Shown: piece after piece, positions 43,036-55,520 of the stretch
Layout: each line of letters begins with the position of its first letter
Position numbering within the stretch: the stretch's first letter is position 1
DNA from: Neoarius graeffei
Lineage: Eukaryota > Chordata > Actinopteri > Siluriformes > Ariidae
Direction of reading: 5' to 3'
Assembly: GCF_027579695.1 (NCBI RefSeq)
Contig: NC_083570.1
Coordinates: 12,686,551-12,750,550, forward strand
Length of the DNA: 64,000 nt
Position numbers and translations under genes: made by a program
The notes under the pieces: generated by a model
The model's database searches: none
Told to the model about the DNA's origin: nothing
Seen by the model: only the letters and a program-made list of their open reading frames with translations

Positions 43036-43391
43036 AGTATGAGTTGGAAAATTATCCATCTTTTGAGTTCCCTGACATCTTAACCTGGTGCTGTAGATAT
43101 CGTTCTACACGGGCACACAGATGAAAACCTGGAAGAGCATGGAGGAGTACAACTTTTTATATGTGGCTGGGTTAATGATCTGGGGATCAGGACACTACAA
43201 GATAAATCCTGTATCTTTTATGCCCAGGTAAGTCAGAATTTCTGGGCTTTTTGTCCATGTCTTTGAGATGGTTGCTAGGACACTACAAGTTTTAGTATTG
43301 GTTGTAAACAAACCACAGCTGCTCGATTCTCAAACCTCCCTGCTCTTCTCTTCCAGCAGACATCACAGATTCATAGAATTTACCCCACTGT

Positions 43392-43395
<4 letters not shown>

Positions 43396-43436
<41 letters not shown>

Positions 43437-43443
43437 GTGTGTG
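43396..43443. repeat. (CT)n/(CTAT)n microsatellite
   Basis: A CT run passes into CTAT and then GT units. Confidence 0.9.
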
Positions 43444-44052
43444 TATGCGCGCGTGCATGCGTGCATGCACACATGTGGGTTAAATGTAGAGGAGGAATGT
43501 GACAAAATTTAAGGATTGTTCTTAATTTACCCACAAATGTATTTGTTCCACTTGAAAAGTGCTCAGCAAACCAGCTACCAGATTTGGGACACTACAACAT
43601 CCTGAATTATTTAGTATTTGGCTTCAAACTTGAAAAAAATTTGTGGCCCACGAGATGGTGCTTCGTGGTCCACTCATGGGTGGCCCAGTAGTTGAGAAAC
43701 ACTGACGTAGGCTACAACAGAACACCTTGGCTTTTACAGTCAGCAGATACTTGACTTTAAATTTAAAAGATGAAGCTCAATTTGGAGCATGTGTTAATGT
43801 GATAATTCAATTCAAACACAATCCTCTTCATTAACATGAGGCTATAAAGCCGTTATTTACTGTGGTTGAACTTTGTGAATCCACTCAGTGTTTGTGAAAC
43901 CTGGAATTTTTCCCTGACAGGATTAGTGCAGGAATATTTTACACCTCAAGATTACGATTTACATCTTCAAAATGTATTTAGATTTCTGTTTCTCTGGCCA
44001 CAGTTATTTTTGTGCCATGCTTTCTGTGTTACAAAGGTCAGTTGGTCAGACT

Positions 44053-44935
44053 GTGGAATGTATCTTTGTTAGCCAGTTTAGAAAGTCAGAACTCTCTCAT
44101 TCCAATATTTTATGGGGCATGACACACACAACTGCATAAGCCGAAGACAAATATTTTTCTAAAGCCATGGAGAAATTATGCTGCACTGCTTTGCCTCAAT
44201 TTATGATCTTGTACTTCGGGGTCTTTCTGACACTAGGTTCCATTCAGCTGAGCCGAGGAACAATTTACGAGTTCACATATTTAGAGGATCTTGTGTGTAA
44301 TCATCTTGTGTTTCTTCACCACTGATTTCTATGATTATAAAATCAATTCGCATATTAAACACAGAATTGCCATTGTGTAATTAAAACCATAATATGTCAT
44401 ATGGTGGGAAATACAAGCGAGTCAGTTTTATTTCAAATTCAGCAGAAGGTAAGCTTTAGCCAATGAGAAGCCTCCATTGGGCAGCCAATCAGAAGTCTGT
44501 CTTCAAACAAAGAAAAGTCCTTTTACAATGATATTAACAGGAGCTGCCATTTCGTTTTGGGGTGCTTTGAGGGGTGGGTCCCTTGTAGCAGGACAGAGTT
44601 TAAAAATTACTGGTGGAAGTTTAGACTTCAGTGTGTATCCTGGATATCACTCAGTGCTCAAATTGTTTTATACAATAAAAGCGCTTCAATGTGACTTCTT
44701 TTATGTCAGTGTATTTTTGTCTACTTTTAAGGTCCAGATTTCCACAACATAACTCACATCATGAAGGAAAAGACCAATCACACATGATCTCTGTATTCCT
44801 CCTCCTTCTCTCTTTCTCCAATTCTTTCCCCCTCCCTTTCTCACTCCCTCTCATACATGCACAGAAGCAGGATGTGACTACTCATTTCAGAGGAAATGAA
44901 ACTGAGTTCCTCTTTCAGGGTGTGAGTTCAGGAAA
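44053..44935 (+). promoter_or_regulatory. Conserved upstream block of TRIM gene B
   Basis: Collinear with 7433-8313 of gene A. It keeps the two CCAAT-type motifs (near 44459 and 44482), the TTTTATACAATAAAAG stretch (near 44666) and the CT-rich tract. An IRF-like GAAATGAAACT lies at 44893-44903, in the position of the gene A motif but with different spacing. The regulatory role is inferred from conservation. Confidence 0.55.
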
Positions 44936-46350
44936 ATGGCCGAGGCCAGTATTTCAGTAGATCAGCTTTCCGTGGATCAGTTCATGTGTCCAGTTTGTCT
45001 GGATCTACTGAAGGATCCAGTGGCGATCCCCTGTGGTCACAGTTTCTGTAAGGTGTGTATTAATGACTACTGGGATCAGGATGATAAGAGCAGAGTTTAT
45101 CTCTGTCCTCAGTGCAGAGACACTTTCAGTCCAAGGCCTGTTCTACGCAGAAACAACATGCTGTCTGAAGTCGTGGAGAAACTGAAGAAGAAGACTGAAG
45201 TCCAAGCTGCTTCTCCTGCTCACTGTTGCGCTGGACCTGGAGATGTGGAGTGTGATTTCTGCACTGGGAGAAAACACAAAGCTATCAAGTCCTGTCTGAC
45301 GTGTGTGGCTTCCCTTTGTGAAACTCATTTAAAACCTCATCTTGAAATTTCTGCTTTGAAAAAGCACAAGCTAATCGACACTTCTGGAAATCTACAAGAG
45401 AAGATCTGCTCTGAGCATGATAAAGTACTGGAGATCTACTGTCGTACTGACCAAAGCTTCATCTGTTATCTGTGTATGACGGATGAACACAAAAGCCACG
45501 ACACCGTCTCAGTTAATGCATACAGAAGTGAAAAACAGGTGAGAAATGCAAGTCTAATTTATTCAGAGTCATTTCATACAGGGGGCGGCACGGTGGTGTA
45601 GTGGTTAGCGCTGTCGCCTCACAGCAAGAAGGTCCGGGTTCGAGCCCCATGGCCGGCGAGGGCCTTTCTGTGTGGAGTTTGCATGTTCTCCCCTTGTCCG
45701 CGTGGGTTTCCTTCGGGTGCTCCGGTTTCCCCCACAGTCCAAAGACATGCAGGTTAGGTTAACTAGTGACTCTAAATTGACCGTAGGTGTGAATGTTAGT
45801 GTGAATGGTTGTCTGTGTCTATGTGTCAGCCCTGTGATGACCTGGCGACTTGTCCAGGGTGTACCCCGCCTTTCGCCCGTAGTCAACTGGGATAGGCTCC
45901 AGCTTGCCTGCGACCCTGTAGAACAGGATAAAGCGGCTACAGATAATGAGATGAGATGAGATTTCATACAGTTTACATTTCTAATCTAAAGTGGCTGAAG
46001 GTTTTCACTCCAAGCAGAAGCTTCTTTAATCGTTTGGTCTCCGTCTTTGAACGACTGATGAGTTTGGTCAGTTCTGGCTCTGGGATTAGATTGGACGACC
46101 TCCTGCTTTACTCAGATTTAGGATGATGTTTTTATAGTAATAATGATAATGGTAAAATGAGTTTGTGGCAGCGGGGGCCAAGCAGCAGTCTGTGAATGGA
46201 GGGCGGGGTCGGGGAAAGTAAGTGGTCATTCCACCTGCTGTCAATTGTGTGTGTTTGTTTGGATGGAGCATAAAAGGAGAGAGAGAGCAGTGAAAGGGAA
46301 AGGGAGCTCTCTCCCTGACCACAATGCATGTGTGAGTGAGTGAGTAAGAC

Positions 46351-46404
<54 letters not shown>

Positions 46405-47198
46405 CTAAATAAAGTGGTTTGTGTAACATCAACTCTTGCCTGCCGTGCTTCTGTGCTACACCCACATCAGGAATTGTTACAGAGTTTAAGTTAATGGTGG
46501 AGTTGTTGATGCAAAGGAACATGATGTTCTGACAATCATGTCAACTGACTCAGTTTTATTAATAATAAAATAGACATAAAGGAATAAATGTTGTTGCTGT
46601 GGCTCTAAATTGACCATGGGTGTGAATGTGAGTGTGAATGGTTGTCTGTGTCAGCCCTGCGATGACCTGGCGACTTGTCCAGGGTGTACCCTGCCTCTTG
46701 TCCATAGTCAGCTGGGATAGGCTCCAGCTTGCCTGCGACCCTGTAGAACAGGATAAGCGGCTACAGATAATGGATGGATGGATGTTGTTGCTCTTATTTG
46801 GAATGTAAACCAGTGATTCTCAATCATAGTCTTGAAATGTTAAAATACATTTGAGGGTTTAACTTCAATGAACTTTTACACTTTAATAAGGTGCTCCGTA
46901 GAACCCAAATGAACTTTAACCCTTTATCTGCAGTTAATATTCACCCACTGAGCTCATAACCTCATCATGTATAAACAGTGAAATGGATTTTATTTGTCCT
47001 CAGAGTGAGTTAAAGGAGGAGCAGATGAAATCCCAGCAGAGACTCCAGGAGAAGCAGAAGAAGGTGCAGGAGCTGAAACAGGCTGTGAACACTATAAAGG
47101 TGAGCAGAGACAGAGCTGCTCCTAGAAACACACACAACATGGACAACGAGTCATTTACAGTCCCAGTAAGAGAGGGAATGATAGATGAGCTTTAAATC

Positions 47199-47244
<46 letters not shown>

Positions 47245-48186
47245 CCCCTAACAGCTCAGTGCACAGACAGCAGTGGAGGACAGTGAGAGGATCTTTACTG
47301 AGCTGATCAGCTCCATGGAGAAAAAGTGCTCGGAGGTGACGGAGCTGATCAGAGATCAGGAGAAGGCTGAACTGAGTCGAACTGAACGACTCCTGGAGCA
47401 ACTGGAGCAGGAGATTGCTGACCTTCAGAGGAGAGTCACTGAGCTGGAGCAGCTTTCACACACACACGATCACATCCATTTCCTGCAGGTAACACTCACT
47501 GTCTGATCTACAGAGCCAGCTGTTCCTCACACACTCTCTCAAACACTGCTGATTTGCTCTGATGTTATTCGTTCCTTTGGTACACTTTTTAACTTCATGA
47601 TGTTTTTTCTTTCTCTCTGTAGAGTTTCCAGTCTCTCTGTGTCTCTTCTGGACGTGAGGACTCACCCAGCATCACTGTCAATCAACATCTCTCATTTGAT
47701 GGAGTGAGGAAATCTCTTTCTGATCTGAAAAAGAGACTCGAGGAATTCTGCCAGGAGGAACTCAGCAGAATCCCTGAACATGGTAAGAGGATCTGTTCCT
47801 GCTGGAGTGAGGGAAGTCTTTACTCGCTCGGTGACAGAGTGATGTCGAGGTGTCAGTCTTTGTTCCTGAGCACCAAAGCACTGCACAGTTTAGAGTTTTT
47901 AACACTCACCTGATTCGAGTCTTGATGATGAACTGCTGATGTGAATGAGTTTGTGTTCGAGCTGAGAAACTCTGCACTCTGGTGCTTCAAGACTGAAGTG
48001 TGATGTCTGATCTACACACATTTCTGATCTACACACATTTCTGATCTACACACAAGTGGTGATTTACACAAATGTCTAATTTTATAGGTTTTACCATCAG
48101 ACCATTTTATTTCTGTCTCCACAGTTGAAGACGTTCAGATTTTACTCTCAGAGCCAAAGAGCAGAGATGAGTTTCTGAAATGTATG

Positions 48187-48244
<58 letters not shown>

Positions 48245-48863
48245 GTCTCACTCTCCACATAAATCTGTGCTGTGATTAATATCTAAAATGTTCACATTTC
48301 TCATGTGTTTAGATTTCTGTGATCTGTCTCTGGATCCCAACACAGTAAATTATCACCTCATTCTGTCTAAGAAGAACAGAGTGGTGACATACAGTGAGAG
48401 AAAGCAGCCGTACTCTGATCATCCAGAGAGATTTGATTCCTACAGTCAGGTGTTGTGTAAGGAGAGAGTGTGTGGACGCTGTTACTGGGAGGTGGAGTGG
48501 AGCAGTGAGGATTATGTGTTAATATCAGTCTCATATAAACACATCAGAAGGAAAGGACGGGGTTATGAGTGTGGGTTTGGATTCAACAGTCAGTCCTGGA
48601 GTCTGTGGTGTTCTTCTTCTTCTCTCTTCTTCTATCACAACAACATTAAGACTGATGTCAGAGTTCCATCACCCTCCAGAATAGGAGTGTATGTGGATCA
48701 CAGTGCAGGAACTCTGTCCTTCTACAGCGTCTCTGACACGATGAAGCTCCTCCACAGAGTCCACACCACATTCACTCAGACTCTATACGCTGGGTTTAGG
48801 TTCTACTGGGATTTTCAGGGTAAATCAGGATCTGTGAGGTTGTGCGATCCAGAAATATTATAA
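44936..48863 (+). CDS. finTRIM/TRIM25-like E3 ubiquitin ligase, gene B (6 exons, 566 aa)
   Basis: Exons: 44936-45538, 47004-47099, 47255-47488, 47623-47782, 48125-48181, 48313-48863. Lengths 603, 96, 234, 160, 57 and 551 total 567 codons including TAA, in frame, with GT-AG introns at the same phases as gene A. RING C3HC4 starts at Cys18 and Cys21 (FMCPVCLDLLKDPVAIPCGH). Two B-boxes, a coiled coil from exons 2-4 and PRY-SPRY in the last exon follow. It has four extra residues in exon 1 (LSV-type insertion near 11 and one Lys near 83). The SPRY loop has four Ser after Cys instead of the long run in A, and the C-terminus reads GKSGSVRLCDPEIL. Intron 1 hosts a SINE, a solo LTR and a partial SINE. 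Probable innate-immune E3 ligase; the specific target is unknown. Confidence 0.93.
45582..45960 (+). mobile_element. SINE in intron 1 of gene B
   Basis: Full-length copy flanked by ATTTCATACAG at 45571-45581 and 45961-45971. Gene A (8937-8948) and pseudogene C (62761-62771) have a single ATTTCATACAG and no SINE. Confidence 0.95.
46164..46481 (+). mobile_element. Solo LTR in intron 1 of gene B
   Basis: Starts TGTGGCAGCGGGGGCC and ends GGAATTGTTACA, with CATAAAAGG, a (GAAA)n tract (46352-46402) and AATAAA. GAGTT flanks it (46159-46163, 46482-46486). Genes A (about 12103) and C (about 62978) have uninterrupted ATGAGTTTAAGTTAATGG. The size and TG...CA ends fit a Gypsy LTR. Confidence 0.88.
46603..46781 (+). 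mobile_element. 5'-truncated SINE, GGATGG-tailed subfamily
   Basis: Starts in the body (CTCTAAATTGACCATGGG) and ends GATAATGGATGGATGG. ATGTTGTTGCT is repeated on both sides (about 46588 and 46782). Different tail from the ATGAG copies. Confidence 0.85.
47200..47243. repeat. (TG)n microsatellite in intron 2 of gene B
   Basis: Interrupted by GCGCGCG. Equivalent to the tract at 12657 in gene A. Confidence 0.93.
48190..48241. repeat. (CA)n microsatellite in intron 5 of gene B
   Basis: About 26 CA units, the simple counterpart of the minisatellite in gene A. Confidence 0.95.
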
Positions 48864-49686
48864 GTTTTTGGTGTTTTATGCTCAGTAATTTGTTGATAAA
48901 AAGAACTCCATGCACATTTCCTCATTAATCCTCAATTTTGAAAAAAAAATTGTGAACATTAAATCATATATCACAGAATTATTACCCAACCTAAACTGAC
49001 TATCCGTCCACCAAAACAGTTTAATAGTTGTAACAATATTGTAATGAGACTCTTCTTAATGTGCTGTTATAAAAGTCTTGGTTTTAGCCTAAAGGGTAAA
49101 TTAATTCATTTTAAGCTGAGGCACGAGAGCGAACCAATCAGTGACCTGCATGTGAGCAAATCAGACAAAGTTACGGATTATAACAAAACAAACATTTATT
49201 CCTACTAATTCACTTTTACGCCACTGTCGTAAAAACAAGTCCCACTTTGCGCTCTCCTCATGGACAGATGTGTGTATGTATTTGTTTATAAGCTGAAGCC
49301 AGTTGAACTGTAACACTGACAGAAGCTAAAGAAACATGTTGACTGACAAGGTGGAGGAATATTACAGGATTTTACACAAATATGTTGCACAGTTTTATTT
49401 ATTGTGACATCAGAGATGAATACTAGTGGGTTTTTTTTTTTTTGGAGGGCTAAAGCTGAAGCCCCACCAAAATATGCCTAGAAATGCCCATGGTGCGTCA
49501 ACTTCCCATTATCTGTGTTCAAAAGAATTTTAGTCCTTTGTAATGTGGTAATAATGATTTTAATGCTTTTAAAAACACCAATAAAACCTTAGAAATGTGT
49601 ATGTGTAGTTCAGTAAATTAGTAATAATAATTTTCCCAATAAGCACTGCCTTTATGAATGCTGTTTCAATGTAACTGTTTAGTACA

Positions 49687-49768
<82 letters not shown>

Positions 49769-50985
49769 AATGCTGGATATCTGACCAAAAAGCTGTACGG
49801 TAGTTAAAGGCTTTGGCCACTAGTTGGGAGTGAAACGTGTAATTCGCTTCTCACATAACTCAAATACCATGATTATGTGGAATGGAATGAATGAAGGCAA
49901 CAGGTTCTTCTCCAGGTTTTCTTTCTTCATTGCCGTGTTGTTCCCCAGATGCCTTTATAAAGGATCAATATGATTAGCTGAGTCCAGGATAACTGTCTGA
50001 ATAATTCACATTACATGCCCCTAACTGAGCACCAACTCCTCAGTTGCTGCTTGATTGCAAAAATGATGTTGCACTAACATTCAATTAGTTATGTTATCAG
50101 CAGTAATTATTCTGTTATTAGATTATCTCCACCACTTAGCACAGTTCTGTTTTCTTTCTCTCTCTTTTTCTTATTTCTTTTACTTTTCTCTGAAAATATC
50201 AACTGTTCAAAAATAAACTTACAGAAGTCCCACCTGCTACCAAAACAGGAATTTATACATCATAGGATTTGGAGAGTTTTCATGCACTTCCTGTCAGCCA
50301 TCAGGGGGTGCTCTCAAAACTTGGGGCTCCAAGCAATTGCTGTTGCAATGCAAATGTGTGGAAATGCACATTTTTTATTTTTAATGCAATTAATTTTTAT
50401 ATAATATTATAAATGGCAAAACAAAAACTACAACAAAATCACTGACTTTCTGAAAGGAATTTAAAAAAAAACCCTGAGATATGATTTTGATGCTAATCTA
50501 AAATGGACTTTGGCTGATTCCACACTTTTATTTGGGCTTTTTATGAGGAGGCTGGCTACCTAATGCTTTCTTCTTGTGAAACTGAGATTAGGTGTTTCCA
50601 AAGCAATTTAGTGATAACACAATACACTAAGAAGAAATATACAGTTTATTATATAAGAACTTTCATTTTGTGACAGTGTACGTGAACGTCGATAGCAATG
50701 TTCAGTTATATAAAATTAATTCTGCTAAGAATTTAATTCTCACATATACACAGCGTCCTATATAACCAAATGGACAGGTTACTATCAATATAAAATTCGG
50801 GATGTTTTGAAACACTTCTTTACTCAGCTGAAAATCACATGGCTGTAATTTAAATGATAAATTAACACCAATATTTCCTTTAAAAAAAAACAGACCATTT
50901 GATCAATGGTCTTTAAATATTTCTCCTCAACACCTTTTAGCAATATCCTCACATGTTTTTTGCCTGTTTATTTATTTTTAACTTC
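48864..50985. other. 3' flank of TRIM gene B
   Basis: 48864-49058 matches the gene A 3' flank near 18193-18290 and 18965-19063; 49115-49900 matches 38715-41400. It has no SINE and a single copy of the 671-bp unit. An (AAT)n/(ATT)n inverted microsatellite lies at 49688-49765. From about 49990 to 50985 nothing is recognised. Confidence 0.6.
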
Positions 50986-50987
50986 AA

Positions 50988-51358
50988 CAGTATCATGGTT
51001 GTTGGGACCAGACAAACTGGTTTGAGTATTTCAGAAACTGTTGATCTCGGCAGAAGACCATATCAGGGTTCTTTCCTGTCAGCCATGAACAAGAATCTGA
51101 GGCTACACTGAGCACAGACTCACCCAAACTGGACAGATGAACCTCACCTGATCTGATAAATCTTGATTTCTGCTCCAGATGGTTGATTCAGAATTAAGCA
51201 TCAACAGGAAAAACCCAAGGACCCAACCTGCTTTGAGTTGACGCTTCAGGCTGCTGGTGGTGGTGTGGGGAATGATTTCTTGGCACATGCTGGACCCCTC
51301 AATACCAATCGAGCGTTTGAAGGCTACAGTCTATCTGTGTTTTCTTGCTGACCATCAT
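50988..51358 (+). pseudogene. Decayed Tc1-like transposase fragment
   Basis: CTGGTTTGAGTATTTCAGAA is followed, after an internal deletion, by TCTTTCCTGTCAGCCATGAA, AATCTTGATTTCTGCTC and TGGTGGTGTGGGGAATGAT. This tracks a fish Tc1-like transposase through the SDE and GGGVMVWG regions, with frame breaks throughout. No termini found. Confidence 0.7.
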
Positions 51359-51878
51359 TTTATTATTAAAATAAAATGTTTTGTGGTTAAGTGAGAGTTA
51401 AACTTGTGTTTATCATAAAACTCATCAGACCAGTCAGTAAAGAGTTTTGTACCTGCCTGTGGCAGGGTGTGCTGACATGCATAGTTACAGACAGACAGAG
51501 AGAGAGGGAGAGACTGAGACTTTTTTGGCTCTTTATTTTAATCGTTCATGTGTCATGTGTTATTTTCAAATAAATAGCATTTGTTAACTATCTACTTAAA
51601 CAGATAGATAGCTAGATAGATGAATATTTAGGTAAACACACAAATACAGCATGTACTATTTAAAAAAATAAGTTGGTCTAAAAGGGAACCAGTTAAAAAT
51701 TTTCCTCAAAAAATAGTTCAAATTCTATTGCAAAAATCAGTTCATCATCCAGAACAGAGCACACTGCTCCATTGAAGCACCAAGTTAGCTGGAATTTATC
51801 CAGGACTTCCATGGCTTTATAAAAATTAAAATCAACAAGGATTGTCGCATTCACTCACTTCTAAAATATCTCTGTTAC
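51359..51878. other. Unassigned spacer
   Basis: A short AG-rich stretch (51493-51520) and AGATAGAT units (51601-51622); no gene seen. Confidence 0.4.
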
Positions 51879-52371
51879 TGTCATGCTCTGTTCCGGACTT
51901 CCACTCCGGAAATTATTTATCTCCCAGGTCAGCGCTAATCCGGATCTGGGACGGGAATTCCATCAAGCCTGCATTTCACTTCTTGGTTCTCTCTGCTGTG
52001 TATAAATAAGCCGTTCTCAGACCCTTGACTTTGCCAGAACGTCTTGTTTTGTTATTCTAGCCGTTTCTCTGCCTTTATTGCATTTCATGGTTTTTGCTCA
52101 AGCTATTTTTCTAGTTCATGGTTTTTGCACTTAAGGTTTTTTTCTTGTTCATGTTTTTTTTCCCTCTAGCATTTTTGTCCTTGTCTGTCTCGTGTTTTTG
52201 TCAAGTTTTTTGTCTCTTTTTACCTGGACTATTTTTGCCATTTGTTTTTGTCCCATTGTTTACCTTTTTGCCACGCCCTTTTCCCTGAATTAAAATCACC
52301 ATATTTATTGGATTACTGTCTGTGTTCTTCTTGTGGATCCTTATCTCACCAGACCTCCACCATCCCTAACA
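51879..52371 (+). repeat. 5' LTR of Gypsy element
   Basis: Starts TGTCATGCTCTGTTCC and ends CCCTAACA. It contains TATAAATAAG (near 52000) and a T-rich U3/R region with ATTAAAATCACC near the end. The gag ATG follows at 52388. No second LTR is found downstream, so the element is 3'-truncated. Confidence 0.7.
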
Positions 52372-52387
52372 GTATGTTCTGGCCAAC

Positions 52388-53197
52388 ATGGATCCAGGGG
52401 AACTCACCCGTCTGAGAACTGCCATCCAGCAGCAAGGGACTCTCCTCAGGACCCATCAGCAAGACCTCCAGCAGATCACCCAGAACCTCACCACCCTGTC
52501 CAACTCACTCAACCTCCTCACCACACAGATGCAGCACTATCAAGCCGTGCCTACCCCTGCCCAGCCGTCTCCTACTTCAGCTCCTCTCTGCGAACCCAGA
52601 CTTCCAGCGCCTCAGCCCTACGATGGAGAACCAGGTACTTGCAGATCATTCCTATCTCCATGCTCTTTGATCCTAGAGCTGCAACCTCTGGCCTTCCCCA
52701 CAGAACGCTCCCAGGTAGCATATACAATCACACTCCTCACCGGCAAGGCCAGAGAGTGGGGAACAGCGGTCTGGGATGCCAATGCACCCTTTTGTTCCTG
52801 TTTCAAGGATTTCTCTGAGTAGATGAGGCGAACTTTCGACCGCTCTCTGTCAGGCCGGGAGGCGGCTAGAGAGCTCATGGAGCTGCGGCAGGGGTCCCAG
52901 TCTACCTCGGACTACACCATCGAGTTCCGGACATTGGCGGCATCGTATGGTCGGAATGAGAGCACCCAGGTCGACGCATTCCTGCATGGCTTGTTCGACG
53001 CCATTAAGGATGAACTGGTATCATGGGAACTGCCGTCGGACCTTTCCAGTCTCATGGACCTTGCCAACCATATCAATGCCCGGTTCCAGAAATGGAGGAG
53101 AGAGAAGACCCGCCCCAGCTTCACCTCCTCTCCACCTCCCACCTCGTCTGTAGGACCCATGCAGGTAGACCAGGTACAGGTGTCAATGGAGGAATGA
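52388..53197 (+). pseudogene. Gypsy gag, one in-frame stop
   Basis: Starts MDPGELTRLRTAIQQQGTLL (coiled-coil-like), then LPAPQPYDGEPGTC and the capsid motif LTGKAREWGTAVW. A TAG at 52820-52822 interrupts the frame; the same frame resumes MRRTFDRSLSGREAARELME. A CCHC zinc knuckle (CFYCGQ, GHICRAC) lies near 53220-53265 in another frame and contains a stop. Confidence 0.85.
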
Positions 53198-53329
53198 GCG
53201 TGCCGGCAGAGCACAGGGGCCTGTTTCTACTGTGGTCAGTGAGGACACATCTGCCGAGCCTGCCCGCTAAAGGGAATGAGACCACCAATAAATCGAGGTG
53301 CCCTGGTGGGCAACACTCGGAACCAGCAC

Positions 53330-53620
53330 CCCCCTGATCGACAGTTACTCCCTGTCATCATCATCCATGACAACCAGCATCACCATCTCCAGGCCCTTGT
53401 TGACTCAGGGGCGGACAGGAACCTGATCTGCTCCGCCACCGCCAACCGTCTGGGAATTCCGCTACTCGCCCTTGACGTCCCCTCACAGTCTTGACACTCA
53501 ATGGCACTGACTTGACCTTACTGCCCCACTCACCCTGAGGATTTCCAGCAACCAATCTGAAACCATCCAACTCCACGTCATGAACAACCCCCACGTACCC
53601 ATCATCCTAGGATTACCCTG
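53330..53620 (+). pseudogene. Gypsy aspartic protease region
   Basis: HHLQALVDSGADRNLI (near 53380-53430) carries the DSGA catalytic motif, followed by ANRLGIPLLALD. A frameshift near 53495 moves the second part to another frame ([19 protein letters not shown] at about 53598). Confidence 0.8.
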
Positions 53621-55520
53621 GTTAACGCAGCACAACCCCCACCTAAACTGGGCCGATAATACCATCCTAGGCTGGAGCCATTCCTGCCTAGCTTCCTGCC
53701 TGAACTCTGCTCTGCCTCCTGCCAAACCACCGCAGCCTTCAGCCAGTGAGTTTCCCGACCTCTCTCACATACCCCTGGAATACCTGGACTTAAGACTTGT
53801 TTTCAGCAAGACCCAAGCAGTGTCCCTCCCTCCTCACAGACCCTATGACTGTGGAATCGACCTCCTGCCTGGGACGGCGCCACCCAAAGGGCAACTCTGC
53901 TCTCTTTCTCCATTGAAAGGCAAGCCATGGAGAAGTGCATCTCCGAGTCTCTGGCAGCTGGGATCATCCGCCCTTCCTCCACCCCAGCAGGGGCAGGGTT
54001 TTTCTTCATGGAAAAGGACAAGTCACTCTGCCCCTGCATTGACTATCGAGGTCTCAATGCCATCACGGTCAAGAACCACTACCCCCTACTGCTCATGACT
54101 ATGGCCTTTGAACTACTCCAGGGAGCCAAGATATTCATCAAGTTGGACTTGCGCAATACCTACCATCTTGTCAGGATCAGGGAGGGGGATGAGTGGAAGA
54201 TGGCCTTTAACACCACCACTGGCCACTACGAGTACCTCATGGTCTCTTTCAGCCTTACCAACATGCCTGCAGTCTTCCAGGCACTCGTCAACAATGTCCT
54301 AAGGGACTTTCTTAACATCTTTGTTTTTGTGTACCTGGATGACATCCTAATCTTCTCTCACTCCCTGGAGGAACATCGGGGCCGCGTCTGGCAGGTCCTC
54401 CAGTGCCTGCTAGAAAACAAGCTGTTTGTCAAGGCGGAAAAGAGCGAATTCCACCAGAGCTCTGTCTTGTTTCTGGGGTTTATCATCTCCCCGGCTAGGA
54501 TCCAGATGGACCCCCTCAAGCTTGAGGCAGTCGCAGACTGGCCTACCCCATCCTTGCAACAAGAGCTCCAGCGTTTCCTGGGATTCGCTAATTTCTACAG
54601 GCGCTTCATCTGCAACTTCAGCACGGTGGCCAGACCTCTCACTGCCTTGACCTTGATTAAGACCTCGTTCAAGTGGGGGGAGGAAGCAGAGAAAGCCTTC
54701 TCCATGCTCAAGCGCAAGTTCACCACAGCACCCATTCTCACCATACCCAACCTGACCAAACAGTTCATCGTGGAGGTCGATGCTTCTGAGTCCAGGGTCG
54801 GAGCCATTCTCTCCCAGAGGGCCAGCGATAACAAGGTCCACCCCTGCTCCTTCTTCACTTGCTGGCTGTTCCCTGCTGAACATAATTACGAGATCGGTGA
54901 CAGAGTGTTGTTGGCCATCAAGCTAGCTTTGGAGGAGTGGAGGCACTGGCTCGAGGGGTCAGATCTCCCCTTCCTAGTCTGGACCAACCATAAAAACCTG
55001 GAGTACCTCAAGTCTGCCAAGCGTCTCAATTCCCATCAAGCCCATTGGGCTCTCTTCTTCTCCTGGTTCAATTTCACGCTCTCCTACTGCCCAGGCTCCA
55101 AGAATGGCAAACCCGACACCCTGTCCAGGATGTTCTCTTCCCACCAAGAGGAGTCCAAGCCACCCAAGACCATCCTTCCTCCATGCTGCCTGGTGGGAGC
55201 TGCCATTCTTGAGGTTGAGACACTCGTGCAGAAGGCCCTGGAGCAGGATCCCGGTGAAGGTATCTCAAGCAACATACCACCTAACCATCTGTTTGTTCCC
55301 TGTTCTGTGCAAACCCAGGTGCTGCAGTGGGGTCATGGCTCCAAGTTGGCTTGTCACCCGGGAGCTGCTCGAACCCTGGTGCTCATCCAACAGTGCTTCT
55401 GGTGGCCATCCATCAAGGAAGATGTCCAGGAGTTTGTGGCAGCCTGCGACACGTGCCTGGAACAAGACAGCCAATCGACCCCCTGCCAGCTTGCTAAGAC
55501 CCCTCCCGATTCCTCATCGA
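53620..55520 (+). pseudogene. Gypsy reverse transcriptase and RNase H
   Basis: From 53927 one long open frame runs through RT ([40 protein letters not shown], the YLDD core in [12 protein letters not shown] near 54330, [15 protein letters not shown]) and RNase H ([44 protein letters not shown]). It then enters the integrase zinc finger ([28 protein letters not shown]). The LDLRNTYH block has lost the usual Ala-Tyr, and the first RT residues are shifted near 53900, so activity is doubtful. Confidence 0.88.

Larger units (their letters stand above)
41610..43704. mobile_element. Non-autonomous hAT element with 8-bp target duplication
   Basis: Left CAGAGGTTCTCAACTTTT and right, reversed, CAGTGTTTCTCAACTACT are hAT termini. 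Flanks ACATAGGC (41602-41609) and ACGTAGGC (43705-43712) differ by one base. It holds two SINEs and a CT/CTAT microsatellite but no transposase. It separates the displaced gene A flank from the gene B upstream block. Confidence 0.85.

Noticed and set aside
52333-53337. Additional gag-overlapping frames on the plus strand
   Set aside because: They are alternate-frame shadows of the Gypsy gag; gag motifs sit in the frame starting at 52388.
54410-54883. 157-residue minus-strand frame
   Set aside because: It lies antisense to the Gypsy RT-RNase H and has no motif of its own.
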